From Hypomyces perniciosus (lineage: Eukaryota > Ascomycota > Sordariomycetes > Hypocreales > Hypocreaceae), in contig SPDT01000007.1 in assembly GCA_008477525.1 (NCBI GenBank), forward strand, positions 6,874,477-6,938,476: a stretch of DNA of 64,000 nt, read 5' to 3'. The notes under the pieces are model-generated. The model worked only from the letters and a program-made list of their open reading frames with translations. It did no database searches and was not told the DNA's origin. Of this stretch, positions 37,531 through 48,212 are shown piece by piece (position 1 is the stretch's first letter; every line of letters starts with the position of its first letter). The position numbers and the translations under genes are program-made.

Positions 37531-38900
37531 AAGTATTTAAAAAAAATTATAATAGTAGTAGTTAGTATTTAGTATATAATTTCTTATATTAATAGTATTT
37601 ATACCCCCAGCTATATAGCTTAGCTAGTTATAGTAAAGGAAAAGAAAAGTATTCTTTTATGCCTTTTAAATAGTGCTAGTAATAAAGAAATTAAATAATA
37701 CTGCTACCCTAATAATATAAGCAGTAGCCTTTATAAAAACAATAGGAAAACTAGCAATTAAAAGTAAATTAATATACTTTTCAGTAATATTATAACCTAT
37801 AAAACCCCTATTAACTGTATTAACTATTACCGATAATATTAACACTTTAAACGCAAAGTTAGCCTCCTTTAAAGAAAGTAATAGCTCTTTTAATGCATTA
37901 AAGGATAATTAAGACTTAAAGGATAAAAGAGTTTTAGGAGTTACTATTAAACTTAACTAGTAAGTAATTAAAGATAATAAAAAGCTTTTTTAAAATCAAA
38001 TAAAAAAGGGTAAACTATAATAATAACTTTTATAGCAGTAATAGGGAAAACTGCATTTTAATATTCCTAAATCTAATAAATTATAGCTTTAAATATATAC
38101 TGCAGTTTAACTTTACTTAAGCTAATAGATAAATTAACTTAAGATAATATTTAAGAATAAGTCTATATATTTATATAAATAAGAGAATAATTAATATAAG
38201 ATAAATAAATAGCAGCTTAAAGTTTTTAATAATAAAAGAAATTAATAGGAAAGGATTATTTAATTATAATAATTTTAATAGGAAAAGAATAATTTAATAT
38301 AAATTAAATGAAAAGGAATTAATAATATAGGCAGTAGTAATTTTACTTTTAAGTTTTCTTTCTCTTTAATATATTCTTTCCACTACTTTTTCATCTTATT
38401 TATATTTTCTTTAAATATTATTATACTAGTAATCTAAAGGATTAATAGGATAGGTATTTTATTAAAATTTACGTTTTTTATTTGCAAATATTTATAGGGA
38501 AGGTTTTGTTAAGGGTAATTAATATATTTAATATATCTATATTTTTTTTATTAAAGTTTACCTAAAAGAAGTTAACTATTTAATTAAACAGTTATTTAAT
38601 TAAAAAAGCTTAAAAGTATAAAGATATATAGATAGACCGAGTTTAATACACTATAACCTTTTTCCCCCTTTAATATATAACTTTACCTGTAAGTATATAT
38701 CCGCTAAGGTATATAAAGGTAACTATTAATTGCTTTTAGCTGCTTGTATTATAATTAAATAATCTGTAGTATCTTTTAGTCTTTATATTAATTAATTGCC
38801 GCTTTATAGTTCTATTAAGAGCGCGGTTCCTATACTCAATACTAGTTATTATATAGAGGTATATATATATATTTATAAGTGCTAATTCCCCCTTAATAAA
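37531..38900 (+). mobile_element. C2, right segment: end of 3' extension and 3' LTR
   Basis: Resumes C2 after A2. Positions 37536-38504 are collinear with the reverse complement of C1 25460-24498, down to the polypurine tract GGGAAGGT at 38497-38504. The element then ends with its LTR. The junction with E-out at 38900/38901 is exact because E-in provides an uninterrupted copy of the target. Confidence 0.9.
38505..38900 (+). repeat. C2 3' LTR (396 bp)
   Basis: Starts TTTGTTAAGGGTAATT and ends CCCCCTTAATAAA. It is the reverse complement of the LTR form seen in C1 and the solo LTR. The next four bases, CTAG (38901-38904), are the expected 4-bp TSD; the left copy is outside the window. Confidence 0.92.
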
Positions 38901-38958
38901 CTAGCTTATATTTATAATAGTTAAAAAGTTTAAATCTTTTTAAAATTTACTAACTACT
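38901..38958 (+). pseudogene. pol: E-out reverse transcriptase fragment
   Basis: Matches E-in at about 45580-45640 base for base apart from transitions: CTAGCTTATATTTATAATAG versus CTAGCCTATACTTATAATAG. It is the remnant of E-out pol between the C2 insertion and solo LTR F; the frame continues at 39539. It ends in CTACT, the left TSD copy of solo LTR F (38954-38958). Confidence 0.85.
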
Positions 38959-39538
38959 TGTTAAAAAGGAGGGCTAAAAAGCAAGGATTTCTGTGTAATT
39001 AGGTAACCTTCCTATTCTGGCTAGACCCGGAATTAGGCCCGACGCTAGGACCGAGTTCCGGAGGAACTTCGGTGTAAGTCAGGAAATTTCTGTTATCCTC
39101 AACGATAACAATTGAGCTAGGATCGGCTACCCCGCCTACCCTAGACTCAATACAATGGGCATAATGGCCATTGTGAAAAATCTGACCAAAATGGTTTCCC
39201 GTTTGTATAGCCGTGAGTCGATTTAACCGATTTTACATACAAATGAATTTTGCGGAAAATAGGAATGCGGCCACAAACCCAATTCTGCCACCGCACACCT
39301 ATTATTAGGTCGGAGGACTGTTGTAGAAGACAAAGCTATTGTTCATACAATCACTTCTACACCAGCCGCACATCACTAGATATTCTATAGCTTTCTAGCT
39401 ATTAGTTCAGTTACAATTCAATTGTTTATCTATTGTTAACCCAATTAGACTCTCAGTCGTTTCCTCATTGCTGCGTTGGGTGCACCTTCCTAGAAGCTGC
39501 ACTTAAATGAGGTTCAGTATAACCTTGTTATTTTAACA
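38959..39538. mobile_element. Solo LTR F (580 bp), not RIP-mutated
   Basis: Begins TGTTAAAA and ends TTTTAACA, a perfect 8-bp terminal inverted repeat, with CTACT at 38954-38958 and again at 39539-39543. The E-in copy (about 45634) shows the uninterrupted target. Composition is balanced and CpA/CpG-rich, so it escaped or postdates RIP. No coding content or second copy is visible; it is most simply a solo LTR of an element family not otherwise present here. Orientation is unknown. Confidence 0.87.
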
Positions 39539-41062
39539 CTACTATAAATAATTTATTAAAAACTATGAAAGTATTATATAGACTTTTTATAAATTTATTA
39601 AAAGGATTAAAAGTTTCTATAGGTATTAAATATATAGGATATATTTAATAAACTTAAATAGTTTATTTTAAAAAAACCTATATTTATTATATTTAATGTA
39701 TTTACAGAAATATAAGTTGAAATAAATACTTTTAACTTTACTATAAAAGCTTAATTTAATTAAAAAAATAAAAACTGTAAACTATACTTGATTGCCTTTT
39801 ACGTTAAAGTATTATATGGCGCAGAATTAAACTATTTAATATATAATAAGGAATTCTTTACTATGATTCATATGTTTTAGGAATAGTAATATTACTTATT
39901 AGGAGGAATATATACAGTTAAAGTATATATTAACTATAAAAATATTATGTATTTCGGGATAGTTTAATAACTTTCTGGAACATAGATCTGCTATATAAAA
40001 TACATTCTAAAGTTTAAATATAATTTAATTTACTAGAAAGGATTTAAAAATAGATAAGTAAATGCATTTAATAGATAAGTTAATTATAATTAAAAAAAGA
40101 TTATATATACTAGGTAGATTTTAAAATAAAACTTTAAAGGATATTATTAATAAATAGCAGTTTAAACTATATATAAGGTATTTAGTAATAATACTATACT
40201 TTAATATATTAAAGAATACTATACTATTCAAGACGATAATAAATTCTTAAAGGATATAGAGTTTAATAAAAAAGAAACTTAATAATAAAATAGAAAAATC
40301 TAGATTTTAAATAAACTTTAAAAAAATAAAGTTATATAAGGTTATTAACACTTAATATATAAATATAAAGGTATTTGCAAAACCTATAAATAAGTATAAA
40401 GGCACTTTAAGTTCTAAAGGCTTAAAAAAGTTATATAAAATATTTCTTTTACTATATAATATATAAAATAATTAAACCTTTAAAATATAAATTATATAGT
40501 AAACTTTAACCCTTACTAGTACTAAAATAGCTATAAAAGTCAATTTTATTAAACTGTATTATTAAACTATTATTATCTATTAAACTAAAAATAAAAATTA
40601 AATATAATATTATTTTAATAAATATAGACTAATTCACTAAATAGTTTTATTTGTTTTTATATAAAGAAGTAATAAATATAGAGATACTAGCTTATATATT
40701 TTTATAATTGATTATAGTTAACTATATAATTCCAGCTAAAATTATGTTTAATTAAAGATTAATTTTTATATATAAATTCTAGTAACTATTTATAAATTAA
40801 TTAAATATAAATTATAAGCTTAATACTATATATTACCTATAAATAAAAGGTTAAATAGAATATATTAACTAGATTATTAAAGTTTATTCAAGAAGTTATA
40901 TTAACTTGAACTAAAATAATTAAGTAAAGAAACTATTAATTATATAAATATCCTATAATAGCGATATTTTAAAGTTAATTAAACTTAGCTTTATATATAT
41001 TAACTATAGCTTTATGCTAAATATATATAAAGCGCTAAAGAAAGGCTTATATATTACTAAAC
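39539..41062 (+). pseudogene. pol: E-out RT end, RNase H and integrase core relic
   Basis: Continues the E-out frame after solo LTR F. The first 450 bp match E-in 45640-46035 (RT thumb and RNase H, with a NYLIYNKEF block corresponding to NYxIYDKEL). Further right is integrase: around 40615-40800 reads INIDQFTK then KEVINIEILAYIFL and IIPAKIIFNQR, corresponding to the VDRFTKMA...F...GxPxxIxSDRG core. The segment ends at the E-in insertion (TSD TAAAC, 41058-41062). It is heavily RIP-eroded. Confidence 0.8.
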
Positions 41063-41468
41063 TGTTATAATCCAACTATATTAAAGACTAGGTTACAGGG
41101 ATATAGGAGAATATTAGTTGCATTAACTAATTATCAGGAAGTAATTACCGCGCTAAGAGTAATTACTTAATGCTTACTATATTAAAATATATAATTATTT
41201 ACTTAATCACTGCACTATTGCAGTAATTGCAGTAATACTTACTAAAATATTAGTAATTGTATATAAATCTCTTTTATATATATACAACTAGCTTATTATT
41301 TATTTAATATAGTTATATAGATAGTTGTTAATAATTGCATTTACTAGAACTGCCTATTTTGTAAAATTATAACTATATTACCCTATTTAGTATTTATCCT
41401 TAACCTCTCTATTAATATAAACCTATAAACCTTAGTTTACCCTTTAAAAATTAACCTAGATTATTATA
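41063..41468 (+). repeat. E-in 5' LTR (406 bp)
   Basis: Starts TGTTATAATCC and ends AGATTATTATA. It matches 46037-46410 and 47651-48031, with the conserved CTCTATTAATATAAACC block near the 3' end. Confidence 0.88.
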
Positions 41469-43400
41469 TATTAATAACTTTTATTTAAAAGGCTACTAAA
41501 AATCTTGAGTAATATTATAAATATATCTACTGCAGTATCCTCTTTTAATTATCTTAATACTTTACCCTTTACTTTACCTTTTTATTAAAGATAAAACTAT
41601 AATACAGATAATAATATAAGTAAAAGTAAATATAAAGATAAAGTTAATAACATGGAATAACTCTATATTTATATAGAAAAAGCCTTTTAATATATAGAAG
41701 CTAACTATATAGAATAAGAATAACGCTATTAATACTTAATTGCTAGAAATACTAGACTTTAATAAATAATTTATTAATAGTAAGCAGCTAATATAGACTT
41801 ATAAAACTAAGTATTACCTGTATTTACTTTAAACCTTATACTAAGCCTTAAAGGAAACTGACCTTTAAGGGATTTAAGAGAATCGCTTAAAATATAACCT
41901 TTTAAGCACTTTAATAAAAGTACTATAGCACTTTAACTATTTCTTACATAATTATATAACTATTTTACCTACTTTTTAACTAGCTTTAGTATAGAGATTA
42001 ATAAAGTTCTTTTAGCTATTAAATAACTTAAAAGGAATACCTTAAAGTAGTTTAAATTTCCTTAAAGGGATTTCTTCAATAATAAAGCTAATATTAATAA
42101 GTAAATATAAACTATATTTATTAATTATAATTGGTTTAAGGAAAAATTAAAAAATATCTTTAATAATATTAATAAAGAATACACTATAAAAAATCAATTT
42201 ATAAACTTAATTTAAAAAGCAAGATACTTTAACTATACTATATACTTTAAAAGCTATACTTTTAAGGTTAAATAGGGAAATTCTACTTTTATTAAATGCT
42301 TTTATAATAGATTTAAGCCGGAAATTTAAAGGAAAGCCTATATATTTTCCCGAGATAAAGGTATTACTAAGTTTATTAAAAAAATATATAAATATAAATA
42401 ATTTACTTTATAAACTCTATTTAAATATAAAGAAAAAATAATAGTAATCTAGATAAGTTTATAAATATAAAAGATATATAAACTAAGGTAAAAGGCAATA
42501 AGAATATATTACTAGCTTTAATAATAAAAGACTTAGTTAAATAAATTGAAATACTATTTAAAAAGGAAAGGTAAAGGTTATTTATTATAACTATAATAAA
42601 TTAAGATACTTTTTAAAGGACTATAAAGCTTTATAAAAGCCGAGAATAAATAAACTTTAAAAGCCTATATTAAAACATAAATAAAAGGTTAATATAGTTT
42701 TAAAAACTATTAATTATATATTACTTAACTAGACTATATATTATAATAATAGCTGCTTTACCTATAAATCTAGTAAAGATAAAAGCAGATAATACTTAAA
42801 ATAATTTAAAAAAATATTTATAATAAATTAACAGGGATACTAGTTAAGACCTGGATCTTTAACTCTTAAAGATATTCTTAAAGAAGATAAAGTAAATAAA
42901 TATTTACTATATATAAATAGTTTAATAAAACAAAACCTAGACTCTAGTTATATAAAGTTAAATAGTAATAATAGTATTTTAGATAAATAAGTGGTTATTA
43001 TAATTAATTATTAATATTTTAATTAAATTACTGCAGGCAATAAAAAATAAATTAACAGCAGTAAATTTAATAATAAAAATAAAAATAACCTTTCATAATA
43101 TAGACTATTACTATATAATATTATACCTTTAAAACTAGAAAATATACTACCTACAAATAATAACTTTAAAGGTAAATTAAATAAATATTACTTAAACTTA
43201 ATTAAAAGAGTTACTATAGGTATATAGTAAAATAGGTTAAACCTATACCTATATAAATAGCTTTATATATAAAATAGAACTAACAATAAAATAGCTGGTA
43301 AAGCTATCCTAGCTACTTTAGCTATATAAGCGAAACCTATATATTTCTATATATAAAGAGACTATACTGTAAATAACCCTATTTATAAAGAATACTATAC
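41469..43400 (+). pseudogene. gag: E-in gag relic with zinc knuckle
   Basis: The gag frame is degraded by TAA/TAG codons. The nucleocapsid knuckle is visible at 42583-42624 with exact CX2CX4HX4C spacing, but all three Cys and the His now read Tyr (YYNYNKLRYFLKDY), each a C-to-T or G-to-A transition. The region upstream is Lys/Asn-rich after RIP and the start codon cannot be set. Confidence 0.7.
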
Positions 43401-46036
43401 TATATCCTAGGTTATTTGTATTCTATATAAATGTATAGTATACTTTTAAAAGAAAGTAATATATAATATATTCCTGATTAAAATCCTGTTTTACTTTATA
43501 AAATAAATATAGGATTATAATACTTTTAAAGAATAGATTATAACTATATAGTATTAAAACTTTAATATTATTATTATTAAACTAAATACTAAAACCTTAA
43601 AGGAATATCGCTAGCTATAAAAACTTAAAGGATATAAATTTAAAGGATACTATATCTACTGCGAAAAGAAATTAATAAAGTAGTATTTCCGCTATAATAA
43701 AAGGTTTTAATATAATTAATAATACTACTTAAAGTGCAATAGCCTAAAGTATATTATATATAAGCAAAATAAATTACAGGATTGGCATTTATAATAAGCT
43801 AATAATACCCTATACTTATTGCCGGATTATATATACTATTAGAAAAATAAATGCATTACCTATTTATAGGAAAAGCTTTAAAAATAGTAAATGTAAAAGT
43901 ATATAAAGTATAAACCCGCCTAAAAAGACAGAAAAATTAATTAAATTATAAAGGAACTACACTAAAACTAGTTTAACTTTATTACCTGTAAAGGAACCGC
44001 TTATAATAAAAAAAGGTAGCATTTACTTTAAGAAACCCTAACTAACTGTAAGATTTATATAAAAAGAAATCAGGAAATAATTAACATTACTTATAAAAGG
44101 GCTATAAAGTAACAATTAATAAATTATATCTTTTAAAATATTAGATAATAAAAGTAATAATAAAGATTTACTATATTTTAAATTAAAGATAATAGTTAAG
44201 GGATATTAACTATATATATTAATAAATAATAAAGTAATAGGTAATTTTATTATACCTATAACTATAAATCCCTTATAATTACTTTAAAAAAAGAAAACTA
44301 AACTATATTAACTTTATTAAATAAAAGGAGGAGCCTTTATATATAATAATAGATAAGTTAAATAAAAGATTGATTATTTTAAACTTAAAATCGCTAAATG
44401 TAAGGGAATAGTTTTTTGCAATATAGTAAATATTAAGAGGTATAATATTATTTTTGGTTATCTTTAATTAAAATGCAATAACTTTAATATGGATTAAAAG
44501 AATAGTTAGCTTTATTAGCGCAATAATAAAGCTCCCTTAGCAATTAAAACTATTAGAAAGGTTTTAGCTATAGGGCAGAAATCTTATATAAAACCCTTAA
44601 GTATATTAAAGAAAAGAACTAAAAAGGTTACCTTTAATTTAATTATAGAAATAATCTACTTAAAAATAAGACTTAAATAAAGTAAAGGGAAAGATAAATA
44701 AATATAAAAAATAATTGCCTTTTTATAGAAAGCATTTAACAATATTAATAAAATGCTTAAAATAAAAAGCCTTAAAATAGCAATATTGCTAAAATAACTA
44801 TAGAATATCCTTAAAGAATACTGGAAATATAATAAGTTATATAAAGAAATACTTAATACTAGGCTAATAGAATACAGTTAATAGGATTATATAATTAAGC
44901 TTAAAGATAATGTAAATACTACCTTTTATAAGATCTATAATCTAAATAAAAAAGAGTTTAAAGGCTTATATAATTATTTAAATAATATATTAGCTAAAGG
45001 GTATATTTAACCCTTTTAATTAGAAGCAGGCTATCCTGTTATGTTTATATTAAAGAAAGGGGGTACATTATAGTTCGTTATAGATTACTAATAGCTTAAT
45101 AAATCTACTGTTAAAGATAGAACTCTATTACCGTTAATTATAGAATTATAGGATAGACTATATAGGAAAAAGTAGTTTATAGTATTAGACTTTAAAGGCG
45201 CTTATAACTTTATTTAAATTAAAGAGGGATATAAATAAATAACCGCATTTTAAACCAAGTACAGCTTATTCAAATACTTAATTATACCTTTTAGTTTTAT
45301 TAACGCCCCTGCAATATTCTAAAAGATAATTAATAATATATTAAAAGAGTATGTTAATATTTTTATAGTTATTTACCTAGATAATATCCTAATCTTCTCA
45401 GATACCTATAAAAAATATAAAGTATATATTTATAAAGTATTATAGATACTATAAGGTACTAAACTATTTATAGAATTAAAGAAATGCGAATTCTATATAT
45501 AGAAAGTTACTTTTTTAAAGTATATTATTACCTTTAAAGAAATATATATAGATTTATTGAAAGTATAAATAATCAAAGACTAGCCTATACTTATAATAGT
45601 TAAAGAAGTCTAAAGCTTTTTAAGACTTGCTAACTACTATTAATAATTTATTAAGAATTATAAAAGTATTATATAAACCCTTTACAAATTTACTAAAAAG
45701 AATTAAAAGTTTCTATAGGTATTAAATATATAGGAAGCCTATAATGAACTTAAGTAATTTATTTTAAACGAACCTGTATTTATTATATTTAACTTATTTA
45801 AAGAAATAAAAGTTAAAATAGACGCTTTTAACTTTACTATAAAAGTGTAATTTAGTTAGAAGGATAACAATAGTAAGCTATAACCTATTACCTTCTACTC
45901 TAAAGTATTATACAGCGCAGAACTAAATTACCTAATATATAATAAAGAATTCCTTGCTATTATTCTCGCATTTAAAGAATAGCGATATTATTTACTAGGA
46001 GGAATATATAAGGTTAAAGTATATATTGACTATAAA
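43401..46036 (+). pseudogene. pol: E-in pol relic: protease, RT, RNase H (integrase deleted)
   Basis: RT is well preserved: AGYPVMF-KKGGTL-FVIDY at about 45030-45090, then a VLDLKGAYNFI-like block near 45185, PFSFINAPATF-like near 45290, and the catalytic YLDNILIFS at 45374-45400 (YLDDILIFS with only the second Asp lost). RNase H follows from about 45790: VETDAFNFTI, then LIYNKEFLAII. The frame breaks at 46036, where the sequence passes straight into the LTR. Upstream, 43401-44700 should hold protease; no certain DTG motif was read. Confidence 0.85.
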
Positions 46037-46410
46037 TTATAATCCAACTATATCCAAAATTAGGTTATAGGGATATAAAAGAATATCGGTTATACTAACC
46101 AATTATTAGGAAGTAATTATTGCATTAAAAGTAATTACTTAAATGTTTATTATACAAAGATATATAATTACTTACTCAATTACTGCACTATTGCAGTAAT
46201 CGCATATAAATATCTTTATATATATATAACTAGCTTATTATTTATTTAGTAGAGTTATTTAGATAGTTGTTAATAATTACATTCACCAGAACTGCCTGTT
46301 CTATAAAATTATAACTACCTTACCCTGCTTAGTATTTATCCCTGACCTCTCTATTAATATAAACCCACGAACCTTGGTTTACCCCTTAAGAATCAACCCG
46401 GATCGTTATA
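46037..46410 (+). repeat. E-in 3' LTR, 5'-truncated (374 bp)
   Basis: Begins TTATAATCC, missing the TG of the intact LTR, because the internal deletion joins RNase H to this point. It ends GGATCGTTATA and is followed by the TAAAC TSD. It is also shorter than its partner inside. Confidence 0.85.
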
Positions 46411-47640
46411 TAAACCATAAATTAAAGTTAAAGATATAAAGCAGTTATATAAAGAAATAGACGTATACCTTTACTTTATAAAAAAAAGAATAAGGAAGTA
46501 TATTAATAAATATAAATTAAAGGGATTAATCTTTAAAGAGGGAGATATAGTTTATTTATACTATTATTTACTAAAAAAAAAGACTATAAATATTAAAATA
46601 ATGCAATTAAGTAATAAATTGGATTTTAAGAAACTTGGATTTTACTTAGTTAAGAAGGTTATTTTAAAAGTTATTTATAAACTTATACTACTAAATAGTA
46701 TCTGGATTTACCTAGTATTTTATATTTTACTATTTAAAAAAGTATTATAAAATCAATTAGAAAATAGATTAATTATCGATTTAATTAAAGTTTTACTAAT
46801 GAAAGAAGAATATAGTTAAGGAAATAAAAGCTATAAGAATAAAAAATACTAAATACTAATATTTAATAAAGTGGAAAAATTATAAAGAGAAGTATAATAT
46901 TTAGGAACTTAAAAAATACTTAATATACTCTTAGATAAAACTTTAATACTTTTACGAAAACTTTTAGCTTACTAATAATCAATTACATAACTTAAAAGCA
47001 GTCTAATTAATTATATTAATAGCCTTAAAAGAATATATATTAATAATAGCTTGTACTTTATAATATTCTACTTTATTTAACTTATTTAGGGATTTAAGAC
47101 TATAATAGACTATCTTATAACCATAAAACACTATAGATTAATACTATTGCCTTAAGTGTATTAACTTTGCAAAGGCTTTATTTACCTTTTATTAAGCATA
47201 AAGTAAATAAGCCTTAGTCTCTTTTTTTTTCTTGCTTTGTCTTTTACTTCTTTAAAATTATATATTACACTATACTATAAATTAAAAAAAGCAATAAACT
47301 TAACGAAAAATAAACCTATAGAGAGTATAATGCCGGAACTATTGCATAAACGACCTTGCTGTATATATTTACTATAATATAAATTATCTGCAATTATTTT
47401 ATAAGAAAGATTGCGACTATAGCAGAATAAATAAGATATAATAAAATTACCAGTAGCCTTAATTAATAATAAAAAAGCTAGGCGCTGTTTAGTTTTATAA
47501 AAATAAGATTTTACTATATAAGCCGATATTATATTAGTAAAAAAACATAAAATATAAAATAAAGGCACTATACCTATAAACTATAAGGGACAGCAGTATT
47601 TATAAAGGAATTAATAAGTTTTGGGGATAAAATTAATAGG
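46411..47640 (+). pseudogene. pol: E-out integrase C-terminus and chromodomain relic
   Basis: E-out resumes after E-in. About 46420-46760 reads as the integrase C-terminal domain (KLKGLIFKEGDIVYL, then KLDFKKLGFYLVKKV), matching the KF-xGDxVxL...K-L-GPF-V block. About 46800-46980 reads as a chromodomain once RIP stops are repaired: YRILIFNKVEKL...YNI-E-KKYL matches YLVKW...TWEPEENL. The remaining roughly 650 bp up to the polypurine tract is AT-rich and not assigned. A 97-codon open frame on the other strand (47275-47568) falls in this stretch and looks accidental. Confidence 0.72.
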
Positions 47641-47650
47641 AGGGGGATAT
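47634..47650 (+). promoter_or_regulatory. E-out polypurine tract
   Basis: AATAGGAGGGGGATAT directly precedes the E-out 3' LTR. This tract is the part deleted from E-in. Confidence 0.75.
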
Positions 47651-48031
47651 TGTATTATAACCTAACTATTATAAGAACGTAATATAATATATACCTAGAG
47701 AATCTTTAAATAGATAAATTAATTAGTATTAGATTATTTAGGTTACTATAAACCATAAAGTAATCCTAGTAAGCTAATAGAAAAACTTACTATAGATTAT
47801 TAAGAAAATAAATGTAATTTAAGGTAATCTATAATTATTCCCTTTATATATATATAACGAGCTTATTATTTATTAGTATAGTTACTTAAATAGTTATTAA
47901 TAATTGCATTTATTAAAACCGCCTATTTTATAGAATTATAACTATATTACCTTACTTAATATTAATACTTAACCTCTCTATTAATATAAACCTACAAGCC
48001 GTAGTTTATCCCTTAAAAATTAACCTGGATC
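47651..48031 (+). repeat. E-out 3' LTR, main part (split by A3)
   Basis: Starts TGTATTATAACC; it carries the conserved CTCTATTAATATAAACC block and ends in GGATC, where A3 is inserted. The last six bases, ATTACA, lie at 61345-61350, giving an LTR of about 387 bp with TG...CA ends. It is more divergent at its left end than the E-in LTRs. Confidence 0.82.
48027..48031. repeat. TSD of A3, left copy (GGATC)
   Basis: GGATC pairs with GGATT at 61340-61344, one C-to-T transition. The two E-in LTRs show the uninterrupted sequence GATCGTTATA / GATTATTATA. Confidence 0.85.
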
Positions 48032-48203
48032 TATTACGGCACAGAAAGGCAGGTCAGGGCAAATATCGTTATTATGCCATAGAGAGCGAGAAAGCCCTAA
48101 GGCTCTACAGAAAGCTATAGCTAGGAACGCGTTAATGCCTGGTCATATAACCGGGGCTTACATAACAGGGCGTCAATATCGCGTTATAGTTAATGCTATA
48201 ACA
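48032..48203 (-). repeat. A3 3' LTR (172 bp)
   Basis: Starts TATTACGGCACAG and ends GCTATAACA. It is better preserved than the 5' LTR (CAGGTCAGGGC, GAACGCGTT and GGGCGTC retained), the same asymmetry as in A1. The C-run GTACCCCCCC at 48204-48212 is the polypurine tract on the element strand. Confidence 0.94.
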
Positions 48204-48212
48204 GTACCCCCC

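Larger units (their letters stand above)
41063..46410 (+). mobile_element. Ty3/gypsy element E-in, internally deleted
   Basis: Bounded by E LTRs at 41063-41468 and 46037-46410 with perfect TAAAC TSDs (41058-41062, 46411-46415). It contains gag, RT and RNase H, but stops within RNase H/connection and jumps directly into the 3' LTR, which lacks its first bases. Integrase, chromodomain and polypurine tract are missing. It is inserted in the integrase of another E copy (E-out), which supplies the missing parts on either side as a paralogue. RIP mutation is strong in gag and milder in RT. Confidence 0.88.

Noticed and set aside
47275..47568. 97-codon minus-strand frame, hydrophobic
   Set aside because: The longest frame outside the purine tract, but it is antisense to E-out between chromodomain and polypurine tract, has no family resemblance, and was not found in another copy (E-in lacks this part). 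Left open but not called a gene.
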